A DNA stretch of 64,000 bases from Halichoerus grypus (Eukaryota > Chordata > Mammalia > Carnivora > Phocidae): contig NC_135719.1 of the NCBI RefSeq assembly GCF_964656455.1, positions 134,105,284 through 134,169,283 on the forward strand, read 5' to 3'. The notes under the pieces are model-generated. The model was given only the letters and a program-made list of their open reading frames with translations, was not told the origin of the DNA and made no database searches. A program made the position numbers and the translations under genes. Every line of letters begins with the position of its first letter. Within the stretch, counting starts at the first letter, position 1. Positions 12,090 to 25,028 of the stretch are shown piece after piece.

Positions 12090-12335
12090 AGAACATTTAC
12101 TGTGAGGGAGTCCTCTTCTTGACTGCTTGCTATGTGCCGGGAGCTAGGCAAAGGTTACTTTCTTGATTTTCGCAACAACTCCATGAAGCAGGTATGATAA
12201 TCGTTTTTTCCCTCAGGAAATTGAAGTATAGGGAGGTTAAGTTATCTAAAGCTACACAGCCAGACAGTGGCAGAGCCAAGATTTAAACAAAAGGCTATCT
12301 GATTCTTAAACCCAAGGTCTTAGTCTTTTCCATTA
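12090..12335 (+). mobile_element. MIR SINE, near full length
   Basis: It runs through most of the MIR consensus: 'AACATTTACTGTGAGGG', 'GCTATGTGCCGGGAGCTAGGC', 'CAACAACTCCATGAAGCAGGT', 'GAGGTTAAGTTATC', 'GCTACACAGCCAGACAGTGGC', 'AGAGCCAAGATTTAAAC' and 'GTCTTAGTCTTTTCC'. Confidence 0.85.
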
Positions 12336-13019
12336 ACATTTGATGTTGATTAAAATAATAATAATAATAAGCATCCTAAAATTAAAGCTAGTATAAGTAC
12401 AGGAAGAGATTGAATAGATAGTGGCGAAAGCCCAGATATCAACATGTGGCATCTTTGCTGTCCCCTGCTCAGATTTTCCAAAGAAACACGTACAGTCCCT
12501 GCAAGAGTGTTTTGACTAATCACATAGCCCAGGCAGCATCTCCCAGCATGGGTGGCCGGGGACTTGGTTTTGTTTGTTTTATAATATGTTAGAACATTGC
12601 CAGCTAACATTTTTAAACTTTTTTTTTTCCTTTTTAGCCAAACCAATTCCAAATGTTTGAAATGTTAAATTGTGGGAAGAACTAAGAGTAACCAGCAGTA
12701 CAGATTTTTTTCTTTTTTGAAAAATAAACATTTTGAAGAAAAGCAAGAATCATCTCCTCACTTCAATGGGGAGGACAGGAAGGCCAACCATCACCCATCC
12801 CAGGCATCGTGGGACAGAAAACATACATTTTTTTTTTCTCTTTTTAATTTTTCAAGATGTCTTTAGATATTATATAAACTATAACATACTATAGACTATG
12901 ACATACTTTAGACATACTATAAACTATGACTAATTTATAATGGAAAATGACCTGAGTCTATATTAGTTAACAACCCTCTTAGTGCAATAACAGGAAATCA
13001 ATCCAATTCTTTATTCCTC
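12336..13019. other. Unassigned sequence with short repeats
   Basis: An (AAT)n run lies at about 12355-12370, T runs near 12618 and 12829, and degenerate repeats of 'ACTATAGAC/ACTATAAAC' lie at about 12878-12935. No gene was recognised. Confidence 0.4.
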
Positions 13020-13400
13020 TCTATATTGCCCTTTGCCATATAACGCTGTAATGCCTTCTTACGGTGGATGGGAGGTGCTTTCTTCAGTGGCTCCTAAGAC
13101 TTACTTTGGCCAACAGAATGAGAAAATGCCAATATGCTCATACACTAAACCTCAAGGAACTTTGCTCATTCCATTTGTTCTCTTGTGCTCTGCTATTTCT
13201 GTGGAAGAACATGCCTCGTCTAGCATACTAATCCCAGGAGGAGGTCAAGAAACAGGAGGAAACACAAATATCCCAAGTCATGCCCAGTCTAGATTAGATC
13301 ACTCTTGCTTAACTTGCATACTTCTGAGGTAAATAATGCTGATTGTCGTTTGTTCCTGAGATACTATAGTTGTTTATTGTACAATAGTACCTGATTGATA
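13020..13400 (+). mobile_element. Probable old MLT1-like LTR
   Basis: Older MaLR LTR wording: 'ACTTTGGCCAACAGAATGAG', 'CTTGTGCTCTGCTATTTC', and an end resembling the family's 'TTTGTTCCTGAGATACTATAG' and 'ACCTGATTGATACG'. It is diverged and its edges are approximate. Confidence 0.4.
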
Positions 13401-14093
13401 CGCTAACGCAAGGTAGCTTCAGTGAAAAAGGATGTTTATTGAGAGGATAAGAAGGGAGCTCATAGAGTCTGAGGTGGAGTGATAAAATTGGGCCTAGGGA
13501 AATATCAAGGCCACAACATGACCGGGACCAGTAAGGTTAATGGACTTAGCCTATAGAGTTTATTCCTTATGTCTCAGCTTCCCACTCTGTCTCTCTGTCA
13601 TTACAGATTCTCAGAAGAGTTCATCTGATTGGCCCAGCTTGGTTTACCTGACTTCTCCTTATCGAACAGCATGGTTTATTTGTTGTTAGAGTGTCATTCT
13701 TCTGTGGCAAGTAGTTCCAAGACACGTGTGACTGGACTAACACCTAGACCAGAGCCCGAGTTCATTGTTTTACTTGGTGCGGTATGTAATTCAGTGTCAT
13801 CCCTTAAGGAAAGAGTTATGAAATGCTCCTTGAGAGGCATCAAGAATGCTCATGAAGAGATTTTACTGTAGCTCCTACCCCAGATTTTACACTCCTTTCT
13901 TTTTTTTATTGCCCACTCTTCTCCAGATTCCTGTTACCCACAAATAAACAGATTTTTATGATAAAAACCATATTTGTATCTGGAATTCTATTCCAGAAGC
14001 TTATATCAGCTGGGCATAACTTCCTTGAGCCTAACACTCTGGTAAGGATCTATCTACACACATTTCATAGCCAATCTACCAAAATTTACCTAG
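13401..14093. other. Unassigned sequence
   Basis: Not recognised. The 13430-13560 part has a repeat-like look (a purine-rich 'TTTATTGAGAGGATAAG' style) but I cannot name a family. An 80-codon frame at 13629-13871 lacks any recognisable feature. Confidence 0.35.
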
Positions 14094-14545
14094 TGTATTA
14101 GTTTCCTAAGGCTGCCATAACAAATTACCACAAACTGGGTGGCTTAAAACAACAGAAATATATTCTTTCAAAGGTTCTAGAGGCTAGATATCAGGGTGTC
14201 ACAGGGCCATGCTTTCTGGGAAGGCTGTAGGGGAGAATCTGTTTGATGTCCCTCTCCTAACCTCTGGTATTGCTGGCCATTCTTGGTGTTCCTTGGCTTA
14301 TAGGTGCTTCATTCCAATCTTTGCCTCCATCCTCACATGGTATTCTCTCCTCATGTCTGTGTCTCTGTGTGCATTCTCCTCTTCTTTAAGGACACCAGTC
14401 ACAGTGTATGCAGATCCCATCCCACTCCAGCATGCCCTCATCTTAACTAATTATATCTGCAAAGATCCTAATTCCCAAAAAGGTCACATTCTGAGGTTCT
14501 AGGAAAGATGTGAATTTGGGACAGCGATGCTATTTCAACCCAACA
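14094..14545 (-). mobile_element. MLT1-type MaLR LTR, minus strand
   Basis: This is the same family as the LTRs at 107 and 9799 but reverse complemented: 'TGTATTAGTTTCCTAAGGC', 'CCACAAACTGGGTGGC', 'GGGCCATGCTTTCTGGG' and 'AAAAGGTCACATTCTGAGG', ending CAACACAA-like. It begins TG and ends ACA. The flanking 5-mers do not match convincingly. Confidence 0.8.
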
Positions 14546-14739
14546 CTTGTAGAATAATAGAAACCTGGGGTAAAAAAAAAAAAAAAAAGAAAAATCTCAG
14601 AGTTGATTGAGTCATATTGCTGTTTTACTAATTCCATCATTCTCTCCTGGCTCACATTCATTAATGGAGGGCTCAATTCCTTGGAAGCATGTCAGGTCTA
14701 ATTTTTAAAGAGCTACTCCTTAAGAATAAATTCAAATAT

Positions 14740-15040
14740 CCATCAAAAAATATTAGATAAATAATGTATGCCATGTTCATATGATGGGATACTAGGTAAC
14801 TGTTAAAATGATGAAGACCTAAAGCTTTTGACACATAAAACTTTTACAGTGAGTTGTTGGATATAAAGTTAGAAAACAACATGGAACAAATCAGTTTCAT
14901 TTATTTAGAGAAACATGTACATGTATATTTTGAAGGATAAAAAGTGAAAAAGATTGAAGTTATGTTTGGAGGCTGGAATTAGAGTTGATTTTTTTTTAAC
15001 TTTTTTCTATAGTGTCTGATTTTTATTTATTTTTTTAAAA
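14740..15040 (+). mobile_element. Possible old L1 3'-end fragment
   Basis: 'ATCCATCAAAAAATATTAGAT', 'TATGATGGGATACTAGGTAAC' and a 3' UTR-like 'GAGAAACATGTACATGTATATTTTG' recall old L1M 3' ends. It is diverged and low confidence. Confidence 0.35.
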
Positions 15041-15669
15041 TAATAACAAAGCCTTCCTTTTCAATGAGAAAAATAATTTGCAAATAAAGGGTATATTATT
15101 CTTAATTTTATTAGAAATGTTTTTTCCACTAAACTTGGATCATCTTCTCCCTGTTCAGTCTATGACTTCAGAATATTGTGAAATAACATCTTCGTGAGGC
15201 TTTAAAAAATCCCTAATCCATTATTTTCAAAAATGAATACAATTAATATGTTCTATGTTGCTTCATTCCTGCCTTCACTGGTATACTATAACAAATACAA
15301 GGTCTTTAGCTGCTTAGGAATGAAGGGAAGTGAATGGACATGATCTCCAAAGGCCATTTGTAATAGTTCCAACTTCTATTTTTTTTAAATTCTTACAAGT
15401 TTAATAAGCAATATATCTCATAGTATTTTAGTTAGAATTTATGTGAAAAGTGACATTAAATACCTTTCCTTATGTCGATTAATTATTTTAAATTTCCTTC
15501 TGTGAATTACGTATAGTCTACTTTTGCACTTTTTTTTACTGATTTATAGGAATTATTTATATATTCTATAAGTCTGCATAATAATCCTTTCGTGTGTGTG
15601 TGTTTTCATAGTCTATCATTTGGATTTTGTCTTTCTGAATATCTCACTAAGGTATAATGAGGTATATAA
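15041..15669. other. Unassigned AT-rich sequence
   Basis: No gene or firm repeat was seen. The short GT run near 15595-15603 is minor. Confidence 0.35.
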
Positions 15670-15687
15670 ACTGTCAATGTTTTCTTT

Positions 15688-16003
15688 TTTTTTAATTAAT
15701 TTATTTTTTTTTTGATGTAGGGTTCCATGATTCACTGTTTGCGTATAACACCCAATGCTCCATTCAATACGTGCCCTCTTTAATACCCATCACCAGGCTA
15801 ACCTATGCCCCCACCCCCCTCTAGAACCCTCAGTTTGTTTCTCAGAGTCCATAGTCTCTCGTGGTTCGTCTCCCCCTCCGATTCCCCCCCTTCATTTTTC
15901 CCTTCCTACTATCTTTTTTTTTTAACATATAATGTATTATTTGTTTCAGAGGTACAGGTCTGTGATTCAACAGTCTTAGACAATTCACAGTGCTCACCAT
16001 AGC
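15688..16003 (-). mobile_element. Young 5'-truncated L1 3' UTR with 18-bp TSD
   Basis: This is the reverse complement of the carnivore L1 3' end: 'ATAACACCCAATGCTCCATTC', 'TAATACCCATCACCAGGC', 'CCCTCAGTTTGTTTCTCAG', 'CATAGTCTCTCGTGGTTCG', then a second 3' UTR module around 'GAGGTACAGGTCTGTGATTC'. Only about 316 bp of a roughly 6-kb element was copied. The 18-bp TSD ACTGTCAATGTTTTCTTT is identical at 15670-15687 and 16004-16021. It holds no ORF2 sequence. Frames called here are noncoding. Confidence 0.92.
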
Positions 16004-16021
16004 ACTGTCAATGTTTTCTTT

Positions 16022-16359
16022 GAAGGTTTTTTTTTTTTTTGTCCTGCTTAGAAAGAACTTCCCTTTTCCCAACATTATGGGTAGTATTTTCTTGTATTGT
16101 CTTTCTGTATAACTTTATTTTGTAAATCAGAAAAGCAAGTCATAGCAATAGGGGCAAAGTACCTCAGCCCCACTGGTTCCCTTTCCAAGTCTTCAGAATC
16201 TGCTCCTGCATTCTAGCACAGTAGCTCGCTGAGATTTGAAGACCAGTAATTCTGAAGCCTTGCCAATCATAAGGAACTCGCAAAAGATGCTGAGCGATCC
16301 TAGTCTTTAAAATAGTTTTGGTGACTTTCATAGTCTCCTGGTATTCATTCTGGCCAGAT
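16022..16359. other. Unassigned sequence
   Basis: After a T run (16027-16040) the sequence is single-copy looking, with no gene or repeat recognised. Confidence 0.4.
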
Positions 16360-16374
16360 AGAATCTTATCTTCA

Positions 16375-16578
16375 GGGGTGCCTGGGTGGCTTAGTTGGTT
16401 AAGCGTCTGCCTTTGGCTCAGGTCACAGTTCTAGGGTCCTGGGATTGAGCCCCGCATAGGGCTCCCTGCTTGGTGGGAAGCCTGCTTCTCCCTCTCCCAC
16501 TCCTCCTGCTTGTATTCCCTCTCCCGCTGCCTCTCTCTCTCTCTCTGTCAGTTAAATAAATAAAATCTTTAAAAAAAA
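16375..16578 (+). mobile_element. CAN SINE
   Basis: Full-length copy of an older subfamily (GTTAAGCGTCTGCC, B-box-like GGATTGAGCCCC). Its TSD is AGAATCTTAT at 16360-16369 and 16579-16588. Confidence 0.93.
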
Positions 16579-16764
16579 AGAATCTTATTTACAATAAGAT
16601 AGAATATCGAGAACATCTTTGATAAACCATTTCATTAAGGAGGTTGTGCATTATCATTGCATCCATATGAACCAGTGCCATATGAGTTTGTATAATATAT
16701 CACCTACAGTAGATCTAGAGCAAGTGTTATTAGAATTATCATGATGTGTAATAACAGATAATTT

Positions 16765-16975
16765 TTTTCTGAGTGATGGCTATTATCCAGGCACTGCACT
16801 AAGAACCTTAACAGAATTACCTCGGTTAATCATTAGAACAGTCTATAAGAAAGAAATAACTATTATCTTCATTTTCCACCAATAACCCCACGCAATTGAG
16901 GCATAGAAATTTCAATTTATGAATCTTTCAATAGCTGATAAATAGCAGAGTCAGGGTCAAATACATATTCCCTAA
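16765..16975 (+). mobile_element. MIR SINE
   Basis: MIR wording: 'CCAGGCACTGCACTAAGAACC', 'ATTACCTCGGTTAATCATTAG', 'ATTATCTTCATTTTCCACC' and 'AATAGCAGAGTCAGGGTC'. Confidence 0.7.
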
Positions 16976-17510
16976 AGGAGAAAGCAAGTTATACTTATTT
17001 CAGATGATGTATATGTAAATGATGATAACAAAGACCAGAATACTACTGTCAATAAAAGAGAAATGGTACTTCTTTGGCCTTTTCTGAACAAAATCCACCC
17101 ATTAGTGAGTCCACAGGGTTCACACTTCCCTACTGAGAGTCAAATGGTTAGAAGGTTACAGGAAATTACATTCTACAATATAAACTAGAGAAGGAATTAG
17201 CATTTCAAAGCTTACGTGTATCTGCTAGGGAAATCTCTAGAACAGATCTGCACCATGCTACACAAGCTGCTGATTGATATGCAATGAAATAAACAAGCAC
17301 GGTGGTCCTCAAAGGCTTCTCACATACAATCATCCCAGCCAAACCATTCTCTCCATTCCCTTTCTACAACCCTGCCCCTCACTCCCATCCCAAGCTTCCT
17401 CACTTTCGCGGACCTTATCACACCTACATTGGATGTCTTTGTACCATATGTTCCACAATCTTTTGAGTACTGTTTTTATACTTTTGATGTATTAAGCCTA
17501 ATATTTGTAA
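16976..17510. other. Unassigned sequence
   Basis: No gene or repeat was recognised. The C/T-rich stretch 17320-17420 gives a short frame without protein features. Confidence 0.4.
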
Positions 17511-17520
17511 CTCTCATTTT

Positions 17521-17722
17521 ATTTTAATTTTTAAGATTTTATTTATTTATTAGAGAGAGCGAGAGAGAGCACATGCGGAGGCGGGGTGGAGAGGCAGAGG
17601 GAGAGGGACAAGCAGACTCCCCACTAAATAGGGAGCCCCTATAGAGGGCTCAATCCCAGACACTGAGATCATGATCTGAGCTGAAGGCAGATGCTTAACC
17701 GACTGAGCCACCCAGGTGCCCC
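17521..17722 (-). mobile_element. CAN SINE, minus strand
   Basis: On + it reads TTTAAGATTTTATTTATTTATT, a GAGA-rich block and a tRNA-like head ending GACTGAGCCACCCAGGTGCCC. The shared flank CTCTCATTT (17511-17519 and 17729-17737) is the visible part of the TSD. Confidence 0.92.
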
Positions 17723-17739
17723 ATGAATCTCTCATTTCA

Positions 17740-20700
17740 TGAAGAACTTACCCATGCATCTCCTCATTTAAGTTCTCAGGTTCTGCCAGCAAAATGGGAA
17801 AGTGATACTTTCATTTTAAAGGTGAGAAAATATTAGCAAAAAAGCCCTTTCATAATGTGGTGGCAATACGCTTCTCCAGCCTCATATCCTAATATAAGAA
17901 TCATATCAGCAATAGTCCAGAACTTTTTATCCATGACACCTCTTTGCCTTTGATCCTGCTCTTCCTAAAACATTTCTCCTCAGATCTTCTAACTTTAAAT
18001 CCTGATCATTTTTTTTCCATTAAAACACAAAGTCTATTGAAAACATAAACACAGAATCTATTGACATGTATGTTTTTACATGAGTGATTATAAACACCTT
18101 CAGTATGAGCTAATTAACTCCAGGAACCTCACTTTATCTCTGCTTTTTGAATGTTTTCATAATTTCAGTATCAAGGCTGATACTCCCCTAATAGTGTCCA
18201 TACATTACCTGAGAAGTTGCATAGATATCTCTATCACTGGAGTAAGTTAGAACTTTGCAAGACAACTACTCTGAAGTAAAGCTCTCATTTAAATGCATAC
18301 ATTCTGGTTATTCTGCTATTTAACAACAACAAAAAAAGTGTTAGTGCTTCATGGTTTCACCTCAATGGACACTTCATTTGATTGACTGGAAGAACTGTCA
18401 ATGTCAGTGGATCTAGATAGAAAATTGGAGAGATATGCCATTTGGGAACATGAATTCTGGTCCCTATGCTCCTTGAACTCCGCAAACTCTTCCTAAGGAT
18501 AAGAATTCACAGTTGAGGCACACAAGGCTTTATAAAGGAAACACATCTGCATAAACAATTCATGTTCTCCTTCAGTGTTCCTGACTAAATGTTTCATCAG
18601 TTTAACTGGTTTTCCTTTGATGTGATGCTCACTTCTGTGGCTCTTTATCCACATTTCTTGCTTAGTGCTTACAAGGACATGCCATTAAGCAGGCTTAGAG
18701 ATTGCTTTGCAGGCAAAAACAACAACAACAACAACAACAACAAAGACAAAAGACAAAAAACAAACAAACAAAAAAACCCTCAACTCTTTTTTTCCCCTTT
18801 GTTCTCTTTAAGAAAAGTTATTAAAACTTTTCCTTAATCGGAGTAGAACTAGATTTCTTAAGTAGAGGATACCTACTCATGATTCAAAAATAAAAACCGA
18901 AAACTATGTTAGTTTTTTTAAAAAAGTATTTAGTTGAGCTTGAGTCTATCTGAATAGTGACTAAACTTGCAAAATCAAAATGTGGTAGGTATGATTAGAA
19001 ATTTCCATTGGCATATACTCTGCTGCTATGAATGCAACACTTAATGTACATTTCATGCAAACAGGATGAGGTGAACTATATGATGAATTCGATTCTCTTC
19101 ACTATATGAGGCAGTACAAATGATATGCTTTCCGGAGTGCAGGGAGAAATGAAGACATGAACATGCTCCCGGAAATTCTCTTTCCAGCCCTGAGCAACCT
19201 AAAAACAATAAATTTGGTTAAAGCAGAATACCTATGCCTGGGAGTCAGCATTCTTTACAGAATGAATCATTACCGACACCAGGTTTAGATTCTGACCAGA
19301 GTAAGGTAGAGCTAGTCTTCTTCTTTTTCTTTTTCTTTTTTTTTTCATGTTTGCACCTATAAGGATGAATCAATTTATTTATTTATTTATTTTAGCTATG
19401 GCTAGAAACATTTATTATGCTGAATAAAATGCATTGTCATTCATCACCAAGCTTTTAAAACAGTAATATTTAATTTGTGGCTAAAGTAACCTCAGGGCAT
19501 TATTCACCCTTACAATGTGGGAAATTTGGATATGCTGTGATCCTGAGGAACAAAGAAAGGTTTTACAGACCAATTTCTATAGCTTCATCTTTATATATAC
19601 CTTTATACTCATGTCTGTATTTATATACTTGTATCTATCATGAAGTATAGTCAAGTAGTAATCGGTTATGTGGTAATTTTTTATGAACTTTATGAATGTA
19701 GCAATGAGTTACAGCAAGTGTAGTGTGTACAAGTAGATATACATTTTCCTAGAATTTATGCCACTTATTTCAAAGAACTTCAAAATTCACTTTAAGAAAC
19801 TACATGTTAACCTCTTTCTCTTGAGAGTCCTTGTATTTTTCTGTTGTGATTTCCTGGGGTTTATCATTGGCTTTGAACAAGAATGTGTCTTCAATGTCCA
19901 TTTCTTGGCACTCGCTTAAAGACATCTGTCTATGTGATTCTGAAAAAAAATTGCATTACCTTTCTCTGGGATCATCAGATTTTCCAGGAGAATTTTGTGT
20001 TATTTGGTTGCTTTTTTTTTTCCAGAAGGTGAGGCTTTTCATCAGCTTTCAGTAATTTTTTCAATGAAATTTATGGCTTAAATAAAATGAGCTCACCCAG
20101 TGGGTGCTATACAAGTAGCTTCCTGTGAATTCTCACGGCCAATTATTTTCAATGTACCAGTAGATCATAAATCTCAAAGGCCATAAAAATGTTTCTTCTC
20201 AAGGTATGCTCCGGTCCATAAATTCCAAGGTGGATAGCCTTCACCTCAAATTCTAAAAGTTCATTTTATCTTCCTCTTTTTATTTTCATCATAAATGATT
20301 TTTTAGTGTCTGAGAATTGTGTTTGAGGGGCAGCAACAAATCTTGAAATTTCCTTTTTTTTTTTTTTTTTTTGCAAAATACAAACACTGAAGCTTTATCC
20401 AAGTTTTGCTTTCTAAATAGGTGTAGGCCTCCCTAGTGACTGGACTTCAGTTACGGTAAAGGGAGACATGATTCATAGAGTAAGAGAATAAAAGAAGGAG
20501 AAAAGGGGAGGAAAAAAAACTCTCCAAATTGCACAAATAATCAGTTTATCAACAATAATTATTATGTTCCTTTATTTTCAATTTAAAATTTTCTAAGATT
20601 AGAAAGCATCCTAAATCAATACATATGTTCAGTGTAGTAAGTAGTGTTTCATTTTTGTTTTCCTGAAGGACTTATTGAAAGGAAGTTATCTAAAAGACAA

Positions 20701-22814
20701 AGTCTAAATATAGCAGAAACCATGTATTCAAGCTCGACTTTTTCCCTAGACCTGGCCACCAACAGAGGTAGACAAAATATGACCGTGTGAGCCTGGAAAG
20801 CCAAGTTGAATATTTATAATAATATATGACATTGAAATAGGAGCTGTATAATCTAGAAGGAAAACGTTTAGCAAGGCAGTAAATGTGATAAACTCCACCG
20901 TGGGAGGTGAAGGTGAGGGATACGATCTCTTGTCAGAGCCAACACCAAAATAGATATGACTGCTACGGAATCTCCTCCTTGAGTAGGAACTGGATGTAAG
21001 ACATTTTGTTCTTGAAAATTTCTTGTTCCCTTGCCTCTGGATTATAACTGACAAGAGTTAGTTGTGTTACTCCCAATGATGTTTTTGTTTGTTTTTGCAT
21101 GTTTGTTTCTACAAGGGAATGGAAGTCAGATCATGAAAGTAACACACAAGATGCTGAGCAAGTATTGGATGGAATAGCTCCAAAGAGGACTTGAACAGTG
21201 AGCCAAAGGTTTGCAGACTCTCTCTTATAAGAATGAAGTACTTGTCTCAAATTTCACATGTCTAAGATAGTGTGAAATAGCAATAATAAATAAATCATAA
21301 TTTGATGAATAATTACATTTGGTAGAACAGGAGCTAAGGAAACACTGAAACGTGTAGACAAGAGAGTATAATGAAAGGTTTTGCATGTGACGTTATGCTA
21401 TTAACTGTTTCAAAAGACACACTTTACAATATGATAAAACTTTAAAAAAGGCATTTTGAGAGAAAATTTCCAGTCTCACAGTGGGTTACAGGCATGAAAT
21501 AACCCAAAGTCAGCAATTATTCCTCTACCCTTATTTACTTCATTTCCACTTAACTAGTTATAGTGTGGCAATTACTTTCCAGTTTTCCAAAGAGGATTAT
21601 TTAAGAATTTGCCTTTTTAACCATTATTTACAAATAGATAATTCTGTGATAGTTAGTGTAAAATATGGTTCCAGAACTCAGCAATAGTAGAGCCCATTTA
21701 TGATCATTTTTAATATGCAACATTAAAAATAATTTTCTTCCAAGAAAAGAGTATAGAAAATATTATGGGGGATTGTAGCCTTGCTGTTAAAAAGTAAGGC
21801 AGTGAAACACTACAGGGGTATATGGTATCTCTTTATTCTTTCAAGTTTTTTTGTTTGTTATTGGTCTGTTTTGCTGTTTATTTTGGTAATAGGTGGGGAG
21901 GGATACTCAGGTGGCAGTTTAAACCCCTGGATTCTGAGTGTGATTATTTGAACTGCTTACCCAAGTTTTGTGTCTTTTTCATTGCTGAGTAAAGAACCAG
22001 TTGCTAGTTCTCTCTGGGTTTCAGGTGGATGACTCATGATAATAATACTTGCAAAAAGGAAAGGAAAGAAGAAAGAAAAACAAGCAGGAAAACCCGCACA
22101 ATGCTCACATCTGGCCCTATGGAGCTATTCTGTTCTGTGTGGCTGCCAGCTGAGAATCAATCTGGAGTCCCTCTGGCTAAATTATGAACTGGTAGGGAAG
22201 GGCTGCTCTATTCACTGTGCACACAAATGAGTTACATCCTGGTTAATAGAACTCCTTAAAGCAAAAGTGAGGTGAAGAATTCTTGATTAACTGAAGTGTG
22301 CGTCACTCATGTTCACACATACCATCTCAATTCTGTATATAAATTGCCACCTTATATATCATATACAATGACAGTAGCCAAGCATCATGAAGAATTTAAA
22401 AAATAATGAAGTTTTGCCATTGCGAGGTGCATACACATCTGCTGTTTTAGTTCACATTCTAGAATGTTATTGTGGATTAAGCATATGGTACCTCCCAAAT
22501 GTGAAATAAATGAATGTTCAAAAAGGAAATGGAGGGCCAGTTTCTCAAATCTAACAAATGCTAGGGAAAGCACAGGGAGACCTCCTCAAAAGGAACCTTG
22601 TATTGGAAGATAGAGTCAACTAAAACAAAATCTAAAAATGAAAGTTCCTGACTTTCAAGGTTATAGTGGATTCCGTGGTAGCTATGAATAGGAATTACAC
22701 TGATTGCCCTTGTAAAGTGCTTGACCTTACTCAACTCTTGGACTTGCAAAACTTCTATGGAATATCTGGGTGTCTTGAAGAATTCTGACTCTTCCCATGC
22801 AGCCCCAAGACTAA
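17740..22814. other. 5-kb stretch without recognisable transposons
   Basis: I see no gene and no identifiable SINE, LINE, LTR or DNA transposon. It holds simple sequence: (AAC)n at 18716-18742 followed by A-rich units, (TTTA)n at 19373-19395, T runs at about 19320-19345 and 20353-20372, and A/AAAG at 22040-22082. All open frames are short and overlap one another. Very old elements could be present but too diverged for the eye. Confidence 0.4.
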
Positions 22815-23285
22815 AGAAAACAATTACTGAGTGCCTGCTCTGAACAGGCATTATTCCAAGCCCTAGGAAAAATAGTGTGTAGTAACAAAAAGCACTGTTC
22901 CTGTAAAGCTTATATTTAAGTAGAAGGAGATAGAAAGCAAAATAATTCCTGTATAGTGTGTTAGAAAGTATTAAGTATTTGGAGGAAAAATAAAACAGAA
23001 ACAAGGGATTTTAGGTAAGAAGTCTGGACTAGATCTATCTTTAGCCTTGAAGCTGGGTAAAGCACCAAGATGACGTAGTAGCTATAGAAAGTAAATAGAA
23101 AAGAGGTCTGGAGAATGAGCTCTGGGGTTTTAAAATGTAAAATGTAAGAGGGATGAGAATGACCCAGCAAAAGAGATTGAGAAAGAGTGAAATAGGGTGG
23201 AAACAGGAGAGTATGGTGTCCTGAAATTCGACAGTGCAAGTATTTAGAGGTATAGGGGGTGATCATCTATGTCAAAAGTTATGGA
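22815..23285 (-). mobile_element. L2 LINE 3' part, minus strand
   Basis: Reverse-strand L2 wording on +: 'GAGTGCCTGCTCTGAACAGGC', 'ATTATTCCAAGCCCTAGG', 'CACTGTTCCTGTAAAGCTTA', 'GTGTTAGAAAGTATTAAGTA' and 'GGAGGAAAAATAAAACAG'. The 147-codon minus frame at 22561-23004 crosses this edge and is not a gene. Confidence 0.6.
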
Positions 23286-24765
23286 GAGGTCATATACAAT
23301 GAGTACAGAGGTCAAAAAAGGAGAACATGCTACAATCGTATTTAATACCACTTTGGTCACTCCATGACCACAGGGAAAAAGATAAAACAGAATGTGAAGC
23401 AATAGCAATTTTGCTTAAGGCATATTCTTATGGTAAACTGTCTTGCATTTTTGTCAACAGGAAAGCTGACTTGTCTTGTCTCTTGCCTCTCCCTGGAATG
23501 GCATTTGCATCTAGTTTAACTCTTTTAGGGACTTTACTCTGATATTTGCCTTCTACCTACTTGCCTAATTGTTGTCTTCCTGTCCAGGCAATAAGGCCAT
23601 TAATAACAGGGTTAGCTGACACTCACCTTTGTTTGCCCAAAATTTATCATTATGCTTTGGACAAAGTAAGGCCTCATGATATTTATTATTGAAAAGCAGA
23701 AGGAAGGCAGAGAAATGGTTGTGGGAGGAGAGAGAGGGGGAGAGAGAGAGACAGAATAGAGGTAGGGAGGGAAGGAAGATGAAAAAATAGGTTTGTCCAA
23801 TAAACTTGACATTAAGCCAGTTTACACAGCATTTAGACATCTGGAGAATTCTTCGGGGAAACAGGGAATGGGCACTGGGAGCAACATACATACTGAAAAA
23901 CTGTCCTCATTTCCAGCAAATGGCCATTTGTTATCTACTTTATAAGAGTTCCCCTGTTAGCACTACAATCAGTCAAGGGTCAGTCTATGGGGTCCTTCCC
24001 AAATCCCTTCAGCACTTAGAATAGGGGCTGTTTATTCTCAAATATATAAGTTTATTTGGCAACATTGCTCTGATTTTACCTTAAACTTTTTTTTTATTGT
24101 TCTTATTCTCAAAACAAAATTCAAGGTCTTCTCCTGAGAGGAATTATAAATCTGATGGTTTTAATGACGTTACATAACGATAAGAAAAGTTATTAACAAT
24201 GCTCAAGAGGGAATAAAAACAAAATTCTTCCAAACAGATCTGTCAAATGAATTTTCTGAAAAGATTTAATAAATAATTCCTCTTTCCTCTGTATCTCATC
24301 TCCCCCAAACTACTCTCCATTTTCCTACTAAACATCTAAAGGAAGAGTTTCTCCATAAAGCCCAGTGAACCACTTTCTCATATTTTTCTTAGAGAAATTT
24401 AATAAGTATCTATGCTTCTAACCAAGGTGAGGTACAATTGTAATTATTCTAATCATACAACATCTGGAAAGTTTCCTTCAAAACATAAATAATAACATTC
24501 ATGGGACTTCTACTCAAAATGGGTATATGGGCAGGTTCACAAGCTATGGGCATGACTGTTTAGAGAAATGAGAATAAAATGCAAATAAGACTCATAACTT
24601 CCTTACACCCTCTCAGTGCTCCTTTAGCAAACATCTACTGAACATACTTAGTGTAGCCTTGTATGTTTAACCCTTTTCACTTTGTCCAAGATACTAGGGA
24701 TATATAGATATCAATATACAGCTCATAAATTCAGCATCTTCATCAATTTCATAACCATCACAGTA
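23286..24765. other. Unassigned sequence
   Basis: No gene or confident repeat. A GA-rich purine patch lies at about 23700-23780. Confidence 0.4.
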
Positions 24766-24955
24766 AGTAGTATTTATTGATCGCATACTTTGTGTCAGGC
24801 AGCACATGCCACATATCACCTCATTTTAATCTTCCCAACAGCCTAAATTTATAAAATGAGAAAACAGAAGCTTTGAGAGGAGGAAGGTCACAAACCTGTA
24901 AGAGTGGCCTGATACTCAAATCCAGACAGTGCGACAGAGCCAGCATCTCACTCAC
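24766..24955 (+). mobile_element. MIR SINE
   Basis: MIR wording: 'AGTATTTATTGATCGCATAC', 'TTTGTGTCAGGCAGCACATG', 'TCTTCCCAACAGCCT', 'AAGGTCACAAACCTG' and 'CTCAAATCCAGACAG'. Confidence 0.75.
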
Positions 24956-25028
24956 AACATGACTTTGTTTTCCAAGGTAAGAGTTTTGATTCTGGAGTCA
25001 AAGAGACCTACTTTTAAATCCTGCCTCT

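Noticed and set aside
14209..14502. 97-codon + frame
   Set aside because: It lies entirely within a reverse-oriented MLT1 LTR.
22561..23004. 147-codon minus-strand frame
   Set aside because: It overlaps an L2 remnant, is hydrophobic and low in complexity, and shows no domain or codon signature.
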